From Deltaproteobacteria bacterium (GTDB taxonomy: Bacteria > Myxococcota_A > UBA9160 > PR03): a stretch of 64,000 nt of DNA. The first letter of the stretch is position 1. Each line of letters begins with the position of its first letter. This document shows positions 18,055 to 27,073 of this stretch, in pieces. Under the pieces are notes generated by a model, which saw only the letters and a program-made list of their open reading frames with translations, was not told the DNA's origin and searched no databases. The stretch spans positions 124,001 to 188,000 of the forward strand of contig JAPSFT010000005.1 of assembly GCA_035063765.1 (NCBI GenBank), in the 5' to 3' direction. The translations under genes and the position numbers were made by a program.

Positions 18055-19556
18055 CCATGGCATCCCTCACCCTGTATCCGGACGAGGAGCAGCTCACGGG
18101 CGGCGAGCGGGTCACCTTCGACCTGTACATGATCACGGCGGTGATCCTCTTCGTGCTGCTGATGCTGGTCGGTCTGACCATGCGCATGACGCAGGCGAAA
18201 TGGCTGCCCGTGCCGGCCGGCCTCTTCTACGAGCTGTTGTCCCTGCACGGGATGGGCATGGTGGGAACCATGTCCCTGGCCACGACCGGGGTCATGTGGT
18301 TCTTCCTGCGCAGGTACGTGCGATTGCACCTCTGGGCCTTCGCCGCGAACTACCTCCTGTTCCTGCTCGGGTTGCTCTGCGTCGTCCTCTCGATCTTCGC
18401 GGGCGGCTACGGCGCGCTGTGGACCTTCCTCTATCCGCTGCCGGTCCGCGGGATGGGGCTCTGGACACCGGATACCGCGGCCCTGTTCATGCTGGGGGGC
18501 CTCCTGATCGGAACCGGCTCGCTCCTGTTCTACCTCGACGCAGCCGCGGGCATCATCGCGGTGCACGGGAACCTGGGCCGTGCCCTGGGCCTGCCGTGGC
18601 TGCTGGGCGGCCGGATCGACCCCGACCATCCGAAGGCGGTCGTGGCCAGCACGCTGGTGATCATCGCGAACTCCCTGGGCATCCTGGCCGGCGCCGTCGT
18701 GCTCGTGATGAGCCTGATCAACGTCTTCTATCCGCAGGTGACGCTCGACGCCCTGGTGGCCAAGAACCTGATCTACTGGTTCGGGCACATGTACATCAAC
18801 GCCACGATCTACATGGGCGTGATCGCCGTGTACGAGCTCCTCCCGCGCTACACCGGCAAGCCCTATCCGATCTCGCGCCCGTTCCTGTGGTCGTGGGCGG
18901 CGAGCACCCTGTTCGTGATCGTCGTCTTCCCCCACCACCTGCTCATGGACTTCGCGCAGCCGCGCTGGCTGTCGACCGTGGGGCAGGTGGTCTCCTGGAG
19001 CGCGGGGTTCCCGGTCTTCCTGGTGACCGCCTACGGCGGCCTCGTCAACCTCCATCGCTCGGCTATCCGCTGGACGATGCCGTCGCGACTCCTGGTCCTG
19101 TCCCTCTTCGGGTGGGCGGCGGGCATCGTGCCGGCCATCCTGGATGGCACGATCCGCAACAACCTGGTGATGCACAACACCCAGTGGGTGCCGGGGCACT
19201 TCCATTTCTACCTGCTGATCGGGGTGCTCGCGATGGTGCTGGCGCTGCTCTTCCACGTCATCGGCAGCCGCGGGCAGGCAGCGCCGGACTCGCGCGCCGA
19301 CCGGCTGGGCTTCCCGGTCTATCTGGTCGGGGGCCTGGCCTTCGCGCTCGCGTTCCTGGGCGGTGGCCGCGCGAGCGTGCCGCGGCGCATGGCCGAGCAC
19401 CTGGAGGAGTGGACCTTCACCGACAAGATCGGATCGATCGCCGCGCTCCTGGTCGTGCTGGCGATGGTGTCCTTCGCGATCCGGATCACGGTCGGCCTGT
19501 GGAGGGCCTCGCCGTCCAGGGATGCCGGTGCCGGCACTACGGACGCTGCTGGCTAG
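18051..19556 (+). CDS. Heme-copper oxidoreductase subunit I, nitric-oxide-reductase-like
   Basis: The protein has 501 residues and about twelve membrane helices. All six metal-binding histidines are present: H66 (L-H-G-M-G-M) and H385 for the low-spin heme, H383 (G-H-F-H-F) for the active-site heme, and H246, H295 and H296 (P-H-H) for CuB or its equivalent. Spacing matches cytochrome oxidases. The oxidase motif H-P-E-V-Y is replaced by H-M-Y-I-N, so the tyrosine four residues after H246 is N250. The K-channel lysine region reads S-A-G-F-P-V-F, with proline in the lysine position. Loss of both residues, and the gene order (subunit II, subunit I, SenC, membrane protein), recall the sNOR cluster of ammonia oxidizers. 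I infer NO reduction; a divergent oxygen reductase remains possible. Confidence 0.85.
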   Translation: MTMASLTLYPDEEQLTGGERVTFDLYMITAVILFVLLMLVGLTMRMTQAKWLPVPAGLFYELLSLHGMGMVGTMSLATTGVMWFFLRRYVRLHLWAFAANYLLFLLGLLCVVLSIFAGGYGALWTFLYPLPVRGMGLWTPDTAALFMLGGLLIGTGSLLFYLDAAAGIIAVHGNLGRALGLPWLLGGRIDPDHPKAVVASTLVIIANSLGILAGAVVLVMSLINVFYPQVTLDALVAKNLIYWFGHMYINATIYMGVIAVYELLPRYTGKPYPISRPFLWSWAASTLFVIVVFPHHLLMDFAQPRWLSTVGQVVSWSAGFPVFLVTAYGGLVNLHRSAIRWTMPSRLLVLSLFGWAAGIVPAILDGTIRNNLVMHNTQWVPGHFHFYLLIGVLAMVLALLFHVIGSRGQAAPDSRADRLGFPVYLVGGLAFALAFLGGGRASVPRRMAEHLEEWTFTDKIGSIAALLVVLAMVSFAIRITVGLWRASPSRDAGAGTTDAAG

Positions 19557-20145
19557 CCTGCTGATCCTGGCGGCGGGCCTTGCGACGCTCGCGGGCGCCA
19601 CGGACGGATTCCGGGCCTTCACGGCGGAGGCCGCGCGTCGCCTCGAGGTGAGCGAGCACCCGCGCGCGCTGCCGGCGGCGTCGCTGGAGACCGCGGGCGG
19701 GCAGGCGATCGACCTCGCGAGCCTGCGCGGGCGCTGGCTGCTGGTGGAGTTCATCTTCACCCGGTGCACCACGTACTGCTCGGTGCAGGGCCGGGATCTC
19801 GCACGACTCCAGGATCGGCTGGCCCGCCCGATCGCAGACGGCCAGGTCGCGCTGCTGAGCATCAGCTTCGATCCGGCCCACGACGGCCCGCCGGAGCTGG
19901 CTGCCTATCTGCGCCACGCGGGAAGCCACGGCGCGGGATGGATCGCGGCACGCCCGGCCAGCGCCCCGGATCTCGAGACGCTGCTGCACGCCTTCGGGGT
20001 GACGGTGATTCCCGATGGGATCGGTGGCTACGTGCACAATGCGGCGATCTCGGTGGTCGATCCCCGGGGCCGACTGGTCGCGATCATGGACTGGGACGCA
20101 CCGGCCGTGGCCGAGCAGTACGTCCTGCGCAGGCTGCCCCGATGA
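19522..20145 (+). CDS. SCO1/SenC copper chaperone
   Basis: The protein has 207 residues: a membrane anchor (about 8-28) and a periplasmic thioredoxin-like domain. The copper ligands of the family are present: C82 and C86 in T-R-C-T-T-Y-C and H172 in G-G-Y-V-H-N. L-S-I-S-F-D-P-A-H-D matches the family motif S-I-D-P-x-x-D. It delivers copper to, or maintains the thiols of, the CuA centre of subunit II. The start overlaps the end of the subunit I gene by 35 bp and its stop overlaps the next gene (ATGA), so it belongs to the same operon. SenC follows the two oxidase subunits in sNOR-type clusters. Confidence 0.88.
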   Translation: MPVPALRTLLASLLILAAGLATLAGATDGFRAFTAEAARRLEVSEHPRALPAASLETAGGQAIDLASLRGRWLLVEFIFTRCTTYCSVQGRDLARLQDRLARPIADGQVALLSISFDPAHDGPPELAAYLRHAGSHGAGWIAARPASAPDLETLLHAFGVTVIPDGIGGYVHNAAISVVDPRGRLVAIMDWDAPAVAEQYVLRRLPR

Positions 20146-20819
20146 TGGCGTCGCCGCACGCGAGGCCGCGCCTCGCGGTGGGCCTGTGGCTCGCGCTCGC
20201 GCTGCCGCCCGCCCGGCACGCCCTCGAAGCGACGATGACGCTCCACATGCTGGTCCAGATCCCCCTGCTCGCACTCGCCGGATGGTGGCTCGCCCCGTGC
20301 CTGCCGGCTCGCGCGAGGGAGAGCCTGGACGCGTGGAACCACCGCGGCATCAGCGGCCTCCTGCTCGCCTCGCTCGCCGCGATGGTCTGGATGCTGCCGC
20401 GGGCGATCGATGCGGCCCTGGAGGAACCGTGGGTCGCGATCGCGAAGTTCGTCGGCGTGCCCCTCCTGATCGGCCTGCCGCTGGCGCTGAGCTGGCCGCG
20501 GACCGGCTTCGTCGTACGGGGGGTCTTCCTGCTCGAGGTCGTCGCGACGGCGTTCCGGCTGAGCCGGCTCTACCTGCTCGCCCCGGCACGGCTGTGCAGC
20601 AACTACCTCGCGAGCGACCAGCAGCGGCTCGGGCAGACGCTGCTCGGGATCGGGGTGGCGACGAGTCTGTGGATCGCCTGGAGGCTCGTGTGGGGGCGCT
20701 CCGGGCTCGAAGCCGCGCGCACGGGCGCCGAGAGCGGTGGGCGTGCCGCGCAAGGCGATGCAGCGGCTCCGCCCGCCGGCGCGCGTGCGCGCCTGCACGG
20801 ATCGGGTCAGGGTGCGTAG
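20142..20819 (+). CDS. Membrane protein, fourth gene of heme-copper operon
   Basis: The protein has 225 residues and about six hydrophobic segments. It starts at the first of two ATG codons, overlapping the SenC stop by 4 bp. An early M-T-L-H-M-L-V-Q-I-P-L-L-A-L-A-G segment and a later R-L-C-S-N-Y-L-x-x-D-Q-Q-x-L-G-Q stretch look conserved, but I cannot name the family with certainty; the position matches the unnamed 'orf1' that closes norSY-senC clusters. The last ~40 residues are low-complexity. Its 3' end overlaps the convergent monooxygenase gene by 13 bp. Probably needed for assembly or stability of the terminal reductase. Confidence 0.75.
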   Translation: MMASPHARPRLAVGLWLALALPPARHALEATMTLHMLVQIPLLALAGWWLAPCLPARARESLDAWNHRGISGLLLASLAAMVWMLPRAIDAALEEPWVAIAKFVGVPLLIGLPLALSWPRTGFVVRGVFLLEVVATAFRLSRLYLLAPARLCSNYLASDQQRLGQTLLGIGVATSLWIAWRLVWGRSGLEAARTGAESGGRAAQGDAAAPPAGARARLHGSGQGA

Positions 20820-22273
20820 CGGAACTCGGGGCCGTCGAGGTCGATCGCCGGGATCGCCATCCGCTCGCTCCAGTAGTCCTGGGTGTGCTGCCACTCGGGC
20901 TTGTCGCCCCGGCGCGGAAGCTGGTCGAGGGCGCGCAGCAGGTAGCCGGGGTTGAAGTTGTTCGGGTCGATCCAGTCGAGGATCGGCATGTCCGCGTCCT
21001 CGGGCCGCAGACCGACCTCGACCTTGCGCAGGCCCTTCGCCTCCATGTGGTTCAGCAGCCGGCACACGAAGTCCGCGAGCAGGTCGACCCGCAGCGTCCA
21101 GCTGGCCCGGAAGTAGCCGAAGATCCAGAGCAGGTTCGGCACGCCCGTGAACATCATGCCGCGGTAGGTGACCGTGTCGTGGAGGTCGATCGCCTTGCCG
21201 TCGACCGTGAAGGCGACGTCGCCGAGCACGCAGATCCGGAAGCCGGTCGCGGCCACGATGATGTCGGCCTCGAGCTCGCGGCCCGAGCGGAGGCGCACGC
21301 CCTTCTTGGTGAAGCGCTCGATCTCGTCGGTGACCATCGAGGCCTTGCCGGCCTGGATGCCCTTGAACAGGTCGCCGTCGGGCACGAAGGCGAGCCGCTG
21401 CTGCCAGGGGCGGTAGGTCGGCGTGAAGTGCTCCTTCACGTACTCCTCGGGCAGGTAGGCCCGCACGCCGTTCAGGAGCTGCTCCGTGGCGAACTCGGGC
21501 TGGTCGATGCAGAGCTGGGTCAGGAGCTGGAGGTCGCGCAGGATCTTGCGCCGCACGATCTCGTGGATCCAGGTCTCGTCGATCTCGAGCTCGCGCAGCG
21601 TGTCCGCGAGCTCGTGGCGGTTGGGGCCGGGGTAGAAGTAGGTGGGCGAGCGCTGCAGGACCGTGGTGTGCCGGGTGTCGGCCGCGATCGCCGGCACCAC
21701 CGTGGCGGTCGTCGCGCCCGATCCGATCACGAGCACGTTCTTGTCGCGGTAGTCGAGGTCCTCGGGCCAGGTCTGGGCGTGGACCAGCGTGCCCTCGAAG
21801 AGCTCCATGTCCTTCCATTCCGGCGTGTACCCCTGGTCGTGGTGGTAGTAGCCCTGGCACATCCAGAGGAAGTTCGCGGAGAAGTGGAGCGTCTCCCCGG
21901 TGTCGGTGCGCCTGGCCTCGACCGTCCACAGGTTCTCGCGGCTCGACCACGAGGCCGAGAGCACCTTGTGGCGGTAGCGGATGTGACGGCCGAGGTCGTT
22001 CTCGGCGATCACCTCGCCCAGGTACTTCAGGATCTCCTCGCCCGTCGCGACCGGCGCCGTGGTCCACGGCTTGAAGCGGTAGCCGAAGGTGTAGAGGTCG
22101 CTGTCGGAGCGGACGCCCGGGTACTTGTGGGTCCGCCAGGTGCCGCCGAAGGCATCGAGCGCGTCGAGCACGACGAAGCTCTTGCCGGGGCACTGCTGCG
22201 TCAGGTGATAGGCGCCTCCCACGCCGGAGATGCCGGCGCCGACGATCAGGACGTCGAAGTGCTCGGTGGGCAT
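20807..22273 (-). CDS. Baeyer-Villiger flavin monooxygenase (EthA-like)
   Basis: The protein has 488 residues, the same length as the mycobacterial monooxygenase EthA, which it resembles throughout. It has an N-terminal FAD Rossmann motif G-A-G-I-S-G-V-G, the R-Y/K-Y-P-G-V-R-S-D-S-D motif, the Baeyer-Villiger fingerprint F-E-G-T-L-V-H-A-Q-T-W-P, and a second NADPH-binding Rossmann motif G-S-G-A-T-T-A-T. I-V-A-A-T-G-F marks the late FAD contact. Such enzymes insert oxygen next to a ketone or oxidise sulfur using NADPH and O2. Substrate unknown; there is no linked ester-hydrolase operon. It is transcribed divergently from the GH3 gene across 223 bp. Confidence 0.92.
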   Translation of the reverse strand: MPTEHFDVLIVGAGISGVGGAYHLTQQCPGKSFVVLDALDAFGGTWRTHKYPGVRSDSDLYTFGYRFKPWTTAPVATGEEILKYLGEVIAENDLGRHIRYRHKVLSASWSSRENLWTVEARRTDTGETLHFSANFLWMCQGYYHHDQGYTPEWKDMELFEGTLVHAQTWPEDLDYRDKNVLVIGSGATTATVVPAIAADTRHTTVLQRSPTYFYPGPNRHELADTLRELEIDETWIHEIVRRKILRDLQLLTQLCIDQPEFATEQLLNGVRAYLPEEYVKEHFTPTYRPWQQRLAFVPDGDLFKGIQAGKASMVTDEIERFTKKGVRLRSGRELEADIIVAATGFRICVLGDVAFTVDGKAIDLHDTVTYRGMMFTGVPNLLWIFGYFRASWTLRVDLLADFVCRLLNHMEAKGLRKVEVGLRPEDADMPILDWIDPNNFNPGYLLRALDQLPRRGDKPEWQHTQDYWSERMAIPAIDLDGPEFRYAP

Positions 22274-22496
22274 CGGGTCGCTGCTCCTGTTCCGCTTCGA
22301 GCCGGTTCGCGCGCATGCTTCGAGCGCGCCCGCTCCGGCTCCTGGCGGCGCGATCGCGGCCGCGCGCGGCCACGGGCGTGCATCGGGGCCGGAGGGTATG
22401 CCAGGATCCCGCGCCGGGCTCGAACGGGGTCAAGGACCGGAATCGTTCCGCGGTCCGTGCGGCGCGCCCCGGGGCGATCCCCTGCCAGGAACCACC
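22274..22496. other. Divergent intergenic region
   Basis: These 223 bp separate the start codons of the monooxygenase (leftward) and GH3 beta-glucosidase (rightward) genes and should hold promoters for both. I see an AGGA ribosome site at 22487-22490 before the GH3 start, and no convincing promoter hexamers or palindromes. Confidence 0.4.
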
Positions 22497-24983
22497 ATGC
22501 CGGACCCCCGCATCGCACGATGGCTCGCCGAGCTCACCCTGGACGAGAAGGCCGCCCTCGTGGCGGGCGCCGACCTCTGGCACACGGCAGCGATCCCCCG
22601 GCTCGGCATCCCCGCCCTGCGCGTCACCGACGGGCCGAACGGCGCGCGCGGCGTGTCGTTCCGCGGGGCCCTCACGTCGGCCTGCTTCCCGTGCGGGGCG
22701 GCGCAGGGGGCGTCCTTCGATCCGGCGCTGGTCGAGCGGATCGGGGCGGCGCTCGCCGAGGAGGCGCGCAGCAAGGGCGCCGGGGTGCTCCTCGCGCCGA
22801 CCGTGAACCTCCAGCGGACGCCGACGGGCGGGCGCAACTTCGAGTGCGCCTCGGAGGACCCCTTCCTCGCGGCGCGCATGGCGGCAGCCTTCGTGCGCGG
22901 CGTGCAGGGGCGCGGCGTCGGCGCGTGCGTGAAGCACTTCGCCTGCAACGACGCCGAGTGGGAGCGACACCGGGCGAGCGTCGAGGTGGACGAGCGGGCG
23001 CTGCGCGAGCTCTACCTCGCACCCTTCGAGGCCGCCGTGCGCGAGGCGGGCGCGTGGTCGGTGATGGCGGCCTACAACCGGCTCGGGGGCCTGCACTGCA
23101 GCGAGCACGAGCGGCTGCTCACCGGGATCCTGCGCGAGGAGTGGGGCTTCGACGGGGTCGTGATCTCGGACTGGTTCGCGACCCGCTCCGGCCCGGCCTC
23201 GATCCGGGCCGGCATGGACCTCGAGATGCCGGGGCCGCCGCGCCACTACGGCGCGAAGCTGGCCGGTGCCGTGAAGGCCGGCGAGGCGGACGCGGCCGCG
23301 CTCGACACCTCCGTGCGCCGGGTCCTCGGCCTGCTCGCACGTACCGGCGCGCTCGATGCCGGGGCGCCGCTGCCCGAGCGCAGCGAGGACCGGCCCGAGC
23401 ACCGCGCGCTCGCGCGCGAGGCCGCGGCCGCGGGGATGGTGCTCCTGCGCAACGCAGGCGACGCGCTGCCGCTCGCGGGCCGGCGCCCGGGAGCCGGTGG
23501 CGCCGGGACGCCGGTGCGCGCCGGGATCGTGGACCGGCTCGCGGTGATCGGACCGAACGCCGATCGCGCCGTGATCCAGGGCGGGGGCAGCGCGCGGGTG
23601 ACGCCCCATGACCCGGTGTCGCCGCTCGCGGGCATTGCCGAGCGGGCCGCGCCAGCGGGGATCGAGCTGCTCTTCGCGCGCGGCCCCACCTGCTACCGCA
23701 CGCTCCCGGCCCTCGAAGCCGCCGACGTCGAGGGCGCGATCGAGCTCGAGGTCTTCGCGGGCGCGGAGCCCGGCGAGGCGCCCCTGCGCCGCGAGCGCAC
23801 GCGCAGCGGCGAAGTGCTCTGGCTCACCCCGCCTGCCCCGATCGCGGCCGGCGAGCGCTTCTCGGCGCGCCTGCGCACGCGCCTGCGCGCGCGCGAGGGC
23901 GGCGCGCAGCGGCTCTCGCTGGTGAGCGCGGGCCGCGCGCGGCTGCGCGTGGACGGCCGCGAGGCGATCGATCTCTGGGGCGGGCGCGAGCGCGGGAGCG
24001 CCTTCTTCGGGCTCGGATCGCAGGAGGTGGAGATCGCCCTCCCGCTCGCCAGCGGCGCCTCGGTGGAGATCGAGGTGGACTTCGCGCACGATCGCCCGGG
24101 GCTGCCCGCGGGCCTGCGCGTCGGCTTCGCGCCGCCCGAGCCCTCCGACGCGCTCGCGCGCGCGGTCGCCGCCGCGCACGGCGCGGACGCGGCCGTGGTC
24201 GTCGTGGGGCTCGACGAGGACTGGGAGAGCGAGGGCCGCGACCGGGACTCCTTCGCGCTCCCCGGCCGGCAGGACGAGCTCGTGGCGGCGGTGGCCGCCG
24301 CGAACCCGCGCACGATCGTGGTCGTGAACGCGGGCTCGCCCGTTGCGATGCCCTGGGCCGAGGACGCCGCGGCCCTGCTCCAGCTCTGGTACCCCGGCCA
24401 GGAGGGTGGCCGCGCGCTCGCCGACGTGCTCTTCGGCGACGCCGACCCCGGCGGGCGCCTTCCGCTCACGATCCCGCTGCGCATGGAGGACACGCCGGCC
24501 TTCCTCTCCTGCCCCGGCGAGGGCCTGACCCTGCGCTACGACGAGGGCGTCTTCGCGGGCTACCGCTGGTACGACGCGCGCGGGGTCGAGCCGCGCTTCC
24601 CCTTCGGGCACGGGCTCTCGTACGCGCGCTTCGCGTACGGGGCGCTGCGCCTCGTGCGGGAGGAGGTCGCGGCCGGCGAGGAGGTTGCGGCCGAGATCGA
24701 GGTCACGAACACGGGCCCGCGCGCGGGCGTCGAAGTGGTGCAGCTCTATCTCGAGCCGCCGCCCGGGCCGTGGCGGCGGCCACCGCGGGCGCTCGCCGGC
24801 TTTGCGAAGCTGCGCCTCGCGCCGGGCGAACGCGGCGTCGCGCGCTTCCGCGTGGCGCCGCGCGCGCTCGCCATCTGGGACGGCGCGGCGCAGCGCTGGC
24901 ACGTCGAGCCCGGCGCCTACGCGCTCGCGGCCGGGCGCTCCTCGCGCGATCTGCGCGCGCGCGCCGGCTTCCGGGTGTCCTGA
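22497..24983 (+). CDS. GH3 beta-glucosidase with PA14 domain
   Basis: The protein has 828 residues from the ATG at 22497 with AGGA upstream. Residues 1-~290 form the GH3 TIM barrel, with the sugar-binding G-K/V-K-H-F-A motif and the nucleophile D225 in V-V-I-S-D-W-F. The alpha/beta sandwich domain follows and is interrupted by a PA14 domain (about 390-535), as in the Kluyveromyces and Agrobacterium enzymes of this subfamily. The C-terminus (about 715-820) is the fibronectin-III-like domain. The acid/base probably lies in E-D-W-E-S-E-G-x-D-R, a motif of this group. There is no signal peptide, so it is probably cytoplasmic and acts on short imported glucosides. The gene after it is 58 bp away on the same strand. 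Confidence 0.92.
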   Translation: MPDPRIARWLAELTLDEKAALVAGADLWHTAAIPRLGIPALRVTDGPNGARGVSFRGALTSACFPCGAAQGASFDPALVERIGAALAEEARSKGAGVLLAPTVNLQRTPTGGRNFECASEDPFLAARMAAAFVRGVQGRGVGACVKHFACNDAEWERHRASVEVDERALRELYLAPFEAAVREAGAWSVMAAYNRLGGLHCSEHERLLTGILREEWGFDGVVISDWFATRSGPASIRAGMDLEMPGPPRHYGAKLAGAVKAGEADAAALDTSVRRVLGLLARTGALDAGAPLPERSEDRPEHRALAREAAAAGMVLLRNAGDALPLAGRRPGAGGAGTPVRAGIVDRLAVIGPNADRAVIQGGGSARVTPHDPVSPLAGIAERAAPAGIELLFARGPTCYRTLPALEAADVEGAIELEVFAGAEPGEAPLRRERTRSGEVLWLTPPAPIAAGERFSARLRTRLRAREGGAQRLSLVSAGRARLRVDGREAIDLWGGRERGSAFFGLGSQEVEIALPLASGASVEIEVDFAHDRPGLPAGLRVGFAPPEPSDALARAVAAAHGADAAVVVVGLDEDWESEGRDRDSFALPGRQDELVAAVAAANPRTIVVVNAGSPVAMPWAEDAAALLQLWYPGQEGGRALADVLFGDADPGGRLPLTIPLRMEDTPAFLSCPGEGLTLRYDEGVFAGYRWYDARGVEPRFPFGHGLSYARFAYGALRLVREEVAAGEEVAAEIEVTNTGPRAGVEVVQLYLEPPPGPWRRPPRALAGFAKLRLAPGERGVARFRVAPRALAIWDGAAQRWHVEPGAYALAAGRSSRDLRARAGFRVS

Positions 24984-25041
24984 GCAGCGCCCGGGCGCTG
25001 CGCACGACGCCGTGGCAAGCGTGTGCGAAGCTCGCAGCGGC

Positions 25042-26673
25042 ATGAGCGTTACCTCCGCGCCGCCTCCCGAGGCTCCCGCTCCCGACGCTGCCACCGCTGA
25101 CCCCTGGTCGCCCCTGCGCCTGGCGGTCTTCCGTTCGCTCTGGATCGCGGGCCTTGCCTCGAACGTCGGCACCTGGATGCAGAACGTCGGCGCCGCCTGG
25201 CTCATGACCACGCTCGCGCCGACGCCTTTCTGGGTCTCACTGGTGCAGGCCGCCTCGAGCCTGCCTTTCTTCCTGCTCGCGATTCCGGCCGGCGCGCTGG
25301 CCGACGTCGTCGACCGCCGCCGGCTGCTGCTCGCCGCGCAGGCGTGGCTCGCGGTCTCCGCGGCCGCGCTGGCGGCGCTCGCGCTCACCGGCGTGATCGG
25401 GCCCGCGGGGCTCCTCGCGCTCACCTTCTCGATCGGCGTCGGCAGCACCTTCGTCGCGCCGGCCTTCCTCGCGCTCATTCCCGAGCTCGTGCCGCGCGAG
25501 GAGATCCCCGAGGCCGTCTCGCTCAACGGCATCTCGATGAACCTCGCGCGCGCGGCGGGCCCGGCGGCCGGCGGGCTCGTGGTGGCGGCGGCCGGCGCCG
25601 GCGCCGCCTTCGGGGCGAACGCGCTCTCGTACCTGGGCGTGATCGGCGTGCTGGCCCGCTGGCGGCGGGCGCCGGCCGAGACGCGGCTCCCGCCCGAGGA
25701 CCTGATCGGCGCCATGCGCGCCGGCCTGCGCTACGTGCGCCACAGCGCGCCGCTGCGCCTCGTGCTGATCCGGGTCGCCGTCTTCGTCCTCCCGGCGAGC
25801 GCCGTGTGGGCGCTGCTCCCGCTCTACGCGCGCGAGCAGCTCGCGCTCGGGCCGGCGGGCTACGGGGGGCTCCTCGCCTTCTTCGGCGCCGGCGCCGTCG
25901 CGGCCGGCGTGGGCCTGCCGCGTCTGCGCGCGCGGGTCGGCCCGCAGCGCGTCACCACGCTCTCCGCGCTCGGCTTCGCGGCGGCGATGCTCCTGCTCGG
26001 CATCGTGCCCCCGCTCCCGGTGGCGGCGGGCGCGCTCGCGCTCGCGGGGGCGGGCTGGCTCGCGCTGCTCACGACGCTCAGCGCCGCCGCCCAGCTCGTG
26101 CTCCCCGCCTGGGTGCGCGCGCGCGGCCTCTCGGTGTACCTGCTGGTGCTGATGGGAGGCCTCGCGCTCGGCAGCGCCGCCTGGGGGCTCGGCGCGGAGT
26201 CGATCGGGGTGCCGGCCGCCTTCGAGCTCGCCGGCGCCGCCGTCGCGCTGTCGCGGCTCTTCGTGTGGCGGCTGCGGCTGCCCGCGGGCGACGCGCCCGA
26301 TCTCACGCCGGCGGCGCGCTGGCCCGATCCGCAGCTCGGGGTCGCGGTGGCCGCCGATCGCGGGCCGGTGCTGGTGACCGTCGAGTACCAGGTCGAGGCC
26401 GGCGACGCCGAGCCCTTCGCGGCAGCGATGCGCGCGCTCGGCGAGATCCGCCTGCGCGACGGCGCGCTGCGCTGGGGCCTGTGGGGCGACGCCGCCCGAC
26501 CGGGCCACTACCTCGAGTCGTTCGTGATCGAGTCCTGGCTCGAGCACCTGCGCCAGCACGAGCGGATGACGGCCGCCGACCGCGAGGTGCAGGCGATCGC
26601 GCAGCGCTTCCACCGCGGCGGCGCCGCGCCGCGCGTTACCCACTACGTCCACGAGCGGATCCCGAAGGCCTGA
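25042..26673 (+). CDS. MFS exporter with fused C-terminal monooxygenase-like domain
   Basis: The protein has 543 residues. Residues ~20-415 contain 11-12 membrane helices typical of EntS-like major facilitator exporters, with N-V-G-T-W-M-Q-N-V-G-A-A-W-L-M in helix 1, the loop-2 motif G-A-L-A-D-V-V-D-R-R and P-E-L-V-P-R-E-E-I-P-E-A. The last ~110 residues are soluble and resemble the ferredoxin-like antibiotic-biosynthesis-monooxygenase fold (V-T-V-E-Y-Q-V, then W-G-L-W-x-D, then F-V-I-E-S-W-x-E-H-x-R-Q-H-E-R). This fusion occurs in a recognised MFS subgroup. It probably exports a small molecule with the tail binding or sensing it; substrate unknown. The start follows the GH3 gene closely, but the ribosome site is weak. 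Confidence 0.88.
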   Translation: MSVTSAPPPEAPAPDAATADPWSPLRLAVFRSLWIAGLASNVGTWMQNVGAAWLMTTLAPTPFWVSLVQAASSLPFFLLAIPAGALADVVDRRRLLLAAQAWLAVSAAALAALALTGVIGPAGLLALTFSIGVGSTFVAPAFLALIPELVPREEIPEAVSLNGISMNLARAAGPAAGGLVVAAAGAGAAFGANALSYLGVIGVLARWRRAPAETRLPPEDLIGAMRAGLRYVRHSAPLRLVLIRVAVFVLPASAVWALLPLYAREQLALGPAGYGGLLAFFGAGAVAAGVGLPRLRARVGPQRVTTLSALGFAAAMLLLGIVPPLPVAAGALALAGAGWLALLTTLSAAAQLVLPAWVRARGLSVYLLVLMGGLALGSAAWGLGAESIGVPAAFELAGAAVALSRLFVWRLRLPAGDAPDLTPAARWPDPQLGVAVAADRGPVLVTVEYQVEAGDAEPFAAAMRALGEIRLRDGALRWGLWGDAARPGHYLESFVIESWLEHLRQHERMTAADREVQAIAQRFHRGGAAPRVTHYVHERIPKA

Positions 26674-26678
26674 GCGGT

Positions 26679-27056
26679 TCAGCCCACGCGCTCGGGCAGG
26701 GTCTCGATGCGGCCGCTCGAGCCGATCAGCGACGACGCGAACCAGGCCGCCAGCGCCGACACGATCGCGCCGAGCACCGCCGTCCCGAGGCCGGCCAGCG
26801 CGAAGCCGGGCAGCAGCCAGGCGACCAGCATCAGCATGAGGCCGTTCACCACGAGCAGGAACAGGCCGAGCGTCACGATCGTGAGCGGCAGCGTCAGGAC
26901 CACGAGCAGGGGACGCACGAAGGCGTTGACGAACCCGAGGAGGAAGGCCGCGACCAGCAGGGTGCCGGGGCCGTCGAAGGCCATCCCCGGCACGATCTTC
27001 GCCGCCACCCACAGGCCGAAGGCCGAGATCGCCAGGCGCAGGAGGAAGCCCGCCAT
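26679..27056 (-). CDS. Small membrane protein, phage-holin 4-TM superfamily (PF04020-like)
   Basis: The protein has 125 residues and four predicted membrane helices. The pattern L-R-L-A-I-S-A-F-G-L-W-V, then F-V-N-A-F-V-R-P-L-L, then P-L-T-I-V-T-L-G-L-F-L-L-V-V-N-G-L is that of the widespread 'mycobacterial 4 TMS phage holin / YvlD' family. Despite the name these are usually chromosomal housekeeping membrane proteins, and nothing phage-like is nearby. It is divergent from the oxidoreductase gene with a gap of only 17 bp, and converges on the MFS gene. Confidence 0.88.
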   Translation of the reverse strand: MAGFLLRLAISAFGLWVAAKIVPGMAFDGPGTLLVAAFLLGFVNAFVRPLLVVLTLPLTIVTLGLFLLVVNGLMLMLVAWLLPGFALAGLGTAVLGAIVSALAAWFASSLIGSSGRIETLPERVG

Positions 27057-27073
27057 GGCGGTATTCTAGCCGG

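Noticed and set aside
20028-25715. A very long minus-strand open frame across the SCO, monooxygenase, GH3 and MFS genes
   Set aside because: It is Arg/Gly/Ala-rich, lacks domains, and lies opposite well-supported genes; high GC content keeps the antisense frame open.
26679-27056. Prophage signal from a holin-like protein
   Set aside because: The family is widespread on chromosomes and no other phage gene is present.
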